From contig QKII01000349.1 in NCBI GenBank assembly GCA_003249625.1, positions 1 to 8,507 of the forward strand: DNA of 8,507 nucleotides, in the 5' to 3' direction. Position numbers and translations under genes: made by a program. A model generated the notes under the pieces. That model worked only from the letters and a program-made list of their open reading frames with translations. It had not been told where the DNA came from and ran no database searches. This document shows, in pieces, positions 6,974 through 8,507 of the stretch. The stretch's first letter is position 1, and every line of letters starts with the position of its first letter. Source of the DNA: Propionivibrio sp. GTDB taxonomy: Bacteria; Pseudomonadota; Gammaproteobacteria; Burkholderiales; Rhodocyclaceae.

Positions 6974-7489
6974 ATGCCATTCGTTCATTATTTTCCCGGA
7001 TTGATATCAAGCGCCGGAATTTCACGTTTTCTGGGCCTTGCGATCCTGTCGTTGGTGCTTGGCGGGTGCTCTTGGGTGCCGCGTCCGATAACTGAGTACA
7101 AGATCGATGTCCAGCAGGGGAACGTGCTGACTCAGGATATGGTGTCGCAACTCAAGCCCGGGTTGACCAAGGACCAGGTTCGCTTTCTGCTTGGCACGCC
7201 TGTCTTGATGGACATGTTCCATGCCAATCGCTGGGACTATGTCTATCGCCTGAAAAAAGGCAGCACGGGGGAGGTCGAGATGCGGAAGTTCTCGACATTC
7301 TTCGATGCGAGTGACCGTCTGGTTCGTGTCGGCGGCGATGTTGCCGCCCTGGAATCGGCCGATCTATCTGCTCAGCCGACGAACAAGATGCGTGAGCTTG
7401 ACCTTGGGTCGATACCGGAGGGTACGACAGCTCCCCCGGTCGAGGAGAAAGGGTTTTTCGGAAGAATGTTGGAGAGCGTGGGGTTCTAA
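6974..7489 (+). CDS. bamE: Outer-membrane assembly lipoprotein BamE (SmpA/OmlA family)
   Basis: BamE is a periplasmic-side lipoprotein of the BAM complex, which inserts beta-barrel proteins into the outer membrane. The 171-residue precursor has a signal peptide with a hydrophobic run at about 19-30 and a lipobox LGGC ending at Cys32, the predicted lipidation site. The next residue is Ser, which favours outer-membrane sorting. The SmpA/OmlA fold follows: DVQQGNVLTQDMVSQLKPGLTKDQVRFLLGTPVLMDMFHANRWDYVYRL occupies positions 45-93, with the typical GMTkxQV-like turn, LGTP and the WDYVY strand. The C-terminus from about residue 130 is a polar, Pro-containing extension ending in KGFFGRMLESVGF. ATG 6974 has only a weak upstream purine stretch; a TTG nine codons in is a less likely alternative. 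The stop codon abuts the dapB ATG, so the two are co-translated from one transcript. Confidence 0.93.
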   Translation: MPFVHYFPGLISSAGISRFLGLAILSLVLGGCSWVPRPITEYKIDVQQGNVLTQDMVSQLKPGLTKDQVRFLLGTPVLMDMFHANRWDYVYRLKKGSTGEVEMRKFSTFFDASDRLVRVGGDVAALESADLSAQPTNKMRELDLGSIPEGTTAPPVEEKGFFGRMLESVGF

Positions 7490-8296
7490 ATGGAAAAGAT
7501 AAAAATTGCGGTGGTAGGGGCGACTGGGCGCATGGGGCGCATGATCATTGAAACAGTCCTGAAGGACGATGCAGCGCAACTCGTTTCTGCCATCGATCTG
7601 GTGGGCAATCCGATGATCGGAAAACCGGCAGGGGAGTTGGTCGGTATTCCGTGCGATGTCCCCGTGACGAGTGATCCTGAAGCCGGGATTGCCAAGGCGG
7701 ATTGCCTGATCGATTTTACCCGTCCAGAAGGGACGCTTGAACACTTGGCGATCTGCCGTCGACACAAGGTGGCGATGGTTATCGGAACGACTGGTCTTGA
7801 CGACGAAGGCAAGCAGATCGTTGCCGATGCCGCAACGGAGATTCCGGTTGTTTTTGCGCCCAACATGAGTGTTGGCGTGAACGTGGTCTTCAAGTTGCTG
7901 GATATGGCCTCCCGCATTCTTTCCGAGGGTTACGACATCGAAATCGTTGAGGCCCATCACAAGCTCAAGGTAGATGCACCCTCGGGGACGGCTCTGCGTA
8001 TGGGTGAGGTAATTGCCGATGCGCTGGGGCGCGACCTCAAGAAATGCGCCATTTATGGCCGAGAAGGCGTGACCGGTGTGCGTGATCCGTCAACGATCGG
8101 ATTCGCCACGGTGCGTGGCGGCGATATTGTCGGAGACCATACGGTCATGTATTGCGGGACCGGCGAACGTGTAGAGATCAGCCACAAGGCTGGAAGCCGC
8201 ATGCCGTATGCGCTGGGAAGTTTGCGTGCAGCGCAGTTCCTGTCCGGCAAGAGCAATGGCCTGTTCGACATGCAGGACGTTCTCGGATTGCGTTGA
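7490..8296 (+). CDS. dapB: 4-hydroxy-tetrahydrodipicolinate reductase
   Basis: DapB performs the NAD(P)H-dependent reduction in the diaminopimelate/lysine pathway, supplying meso-DAP for peptidoglycan and lysine for protein. The product has 268 residues (E. coli 273). The Rossmann-fold nucleotide motif [10 protein letters not shown] is at 10-19. LIDFTRPE (73-80), IGTTGL (98-103) and [10 protein letters not shown] (123-132) line the cofactor site. The catalytic signature [16 protein letters not shown] (154-169) contains the proton-donating His pair and the conserved Lys160. The C-terminal part returns to the Rossmann domain, with [25 protein letters not shown] (243-267). The start directly follows the bamE TAA (TAAATG), with a weak GGGG at 7480-7483 as the only Shine-Dalgarno-like sequence, so translational coupling is likely. 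It is probably the last gene of the bamE-dapB transcript. Confidence 0.97.
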   Translation: MEKIKIAVVGATGRMGRMIIETVLKDDAAQLVSAIDLVGNPMIGKPAGELVGIPCDVPVTSDPEAGIAKADCLIDFTRPEGTLEHLAICRRHKVAMVIGTTGLDDEGKQIVADAATEIPVVFAPNMSVGVNVVFKLLDMASRILSEGYDIEIVEAHHKLKVDAPSGTALRMGEVIADALGRDLKKCAIYGREGVTGVRDPSTIGFATVRGGDIVGDHTVMYCGTGERVEISHKAGSRMPYALGSLRAAQFLSGKSNGLFDMQDVLGLR

Positions 8297-8330
8297 GCTT
8301 TGTTGTGATCTCTTTGTCGGCAGGTTGCGA

Positions 8331-8359
8331 TTGCCGGTATCCTGCTTTTCGGATATAAT
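8331..8359 (+). promoter_or_regulatory. Strong sigma-70-type promoter for carA
   Basis: TTGCCG (8331-8336) and a perfect TATAAT (8354-8359) are separated by exactly 17 bases. The predicted transcription start is around 8366, giving a leader of about 75 bases before the carA GTG at 8441. This is the best promoter match in the window. A T-rich stretch (TTTT, 8359-8362) directly overlaps and follows the -10. No short leader peptide with ATG or GTG is present in the leader. Confidence 0.7.
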
Positions 8360-8379
8360 TTTCGCCTATTCAATACATT

Positions 8380-8409
8380 AAGCGGGAGAGCTGGCGCTCT
8401 CCCGCTTTT
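8380..8409 (+). terminator. Strong hairpin with T tract: dapB terminator or carA leader attenuator
   Basis: AAGCGGGAGAGC (8380-8391) pairs perfectly with GCTCTCCCGCTT (8396-8407) across a four-base loop TGGC, forming a 12-bp GC-rich stem. The 3' arm runs into TTTT (8406-8409), the form of an intrinsic terminator with a short U tract. It would end bamE-dapB transcription, but it also lies about 14 bases downstream of the predicted carA transcription start, so every transcript from that promoter must pass through it. I see no obvious alternative antiterminator pairing in the short leader. The role (terminator, attenuator or stabilising 5' stem) is undecided. Confidence 0.7.
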
Positions 8410-8440
8410 GCATATCTAAGCTACGGAACAGGAGTTCTTC

Positions 8441-8507
8441 GTGTCATTGCTACCCTCTCTTCCGCCCGCTGTTCTCGTGCTTGCCGATGGAACCGTTTTT
8501 CGCGGTT
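8441..8507 (+). CDS. carA: Carbamoyl-phosphate synthase small subunit, N-terminus (3' end outside window)
   Basis: The frame opens at GTG 8441 with an AGGAG Shine-Dalgarno sequence at 8430-8434, six bases before the start and the clearest in the window. It runs off the end of the window after 22 full codons. The translated N-terminus, starting MSLLPSLPP and continuing AVLVLADGTVFRG, matches the first strand of CarA (E. coli: ALLVLEDGTQFHG). CarA is the glutaminase subunit that supplies ammonia to CarB for carbamoyl phosphate, the precursor of arginine and pyrimidines. The catalytic triad lies outside the window. Location after dapB agrees with the order I recall for betaproteobacteria and many other proteobacteria. 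The gene has its own promoter and a leader hairpin. Confidence 0.88.
   Translation, partial: MSLLPSLPPAVLVLADGTVFRG

Noticed and set aside
7364..7960. 198-codon open frame antisense to bamE/dapB
   Set aside because: It is opposite intact conserved genes and shows no family motif; it is best explained by codon bias of dapB.
8318..8345. Short inverted repeats (CGGCA/TGCCG and GCAGG/CCTGC) after dapB
   Set aside because: They have five-base stems with long loops and overlap the carA -35; the downstream 12-bp hairpin is a far better terminator candidate.
1..8507. Mobile element, CRISPR, phage, toxin-antitoxin or defence system
   Set aside because: All nine genes other than the calcium-loop gene are conserved housekeeping genes in compact order. 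I saw no transposase, direct repeats, tRNA-linked attachment site or composition break.

Overview
This window looks like core chromosomal DNA of a betaproteobacterium, probably from or near the Rhodocyclales (Dechloromonas/Azoarcus-like). The basis is moderately high GC, protein sequences that read like betaproteobacterial orthologues, and the gene order hrcA | nadK-recN | fur | bamE-dapB | carA. That taxonomic placement is inference from recalled family sequences. I see no mobile element, CRISPR array, tRNA, rRNA or foreign-looking island.

Layout from left to right. Bases 1-489 (+) are the 3' end of recQ, a DNA helicase. It converges, with a single base between the stop codons, on a minus-strand gene (491-1561) for an uncharacterised protein with EF-hand-like calcium loops. 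Upstream of that gene on the minus strand lie hemH (ferrochelatase, last step of haem synthesis) and hrcA (heat-shock repressor). These two overlap at a GTGA junction and probably form one transcript. A 106-bp divergent region (3684-3789) separates hrcA from nadK (NAD kinase), which is followed 3 bp later by recN (SMC-like DNA-repair ATPase). recN converges on fur (ferric uptake regulator, minus). fur is divergent from bamE (outer-membrane assembly lipoprotein), whose stop directly abuts the start of dapB (lysine and cell-wall diaminopimelate synthesis). The window ends in the first 22 codons of carA (carbamoyl-phosphate synthase small subunit), which has its own promoter and a strong hairpin in its leader.

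Together the genes cover genome maintenance (recQ, recN), metal and haem homeostasis (fur, hemH), stress regulation (hrcA), envelope biogenesis (bamE, dapB) and central cofactor or precursor metabolism (nadK, carA). Expression appears to be organised around two divergent promoter regions (hrcA/nadK and fur/bamE) and the carA promoter. I found no convincing undescribed multi-gene system. The observations most worth checking are regulatory: the carA leader hairpin, possible leaderless transcripts for both hrcA and nadK, a possible Fur site shared by fur and bamE, and the uncharacterised calcium-loop protein.
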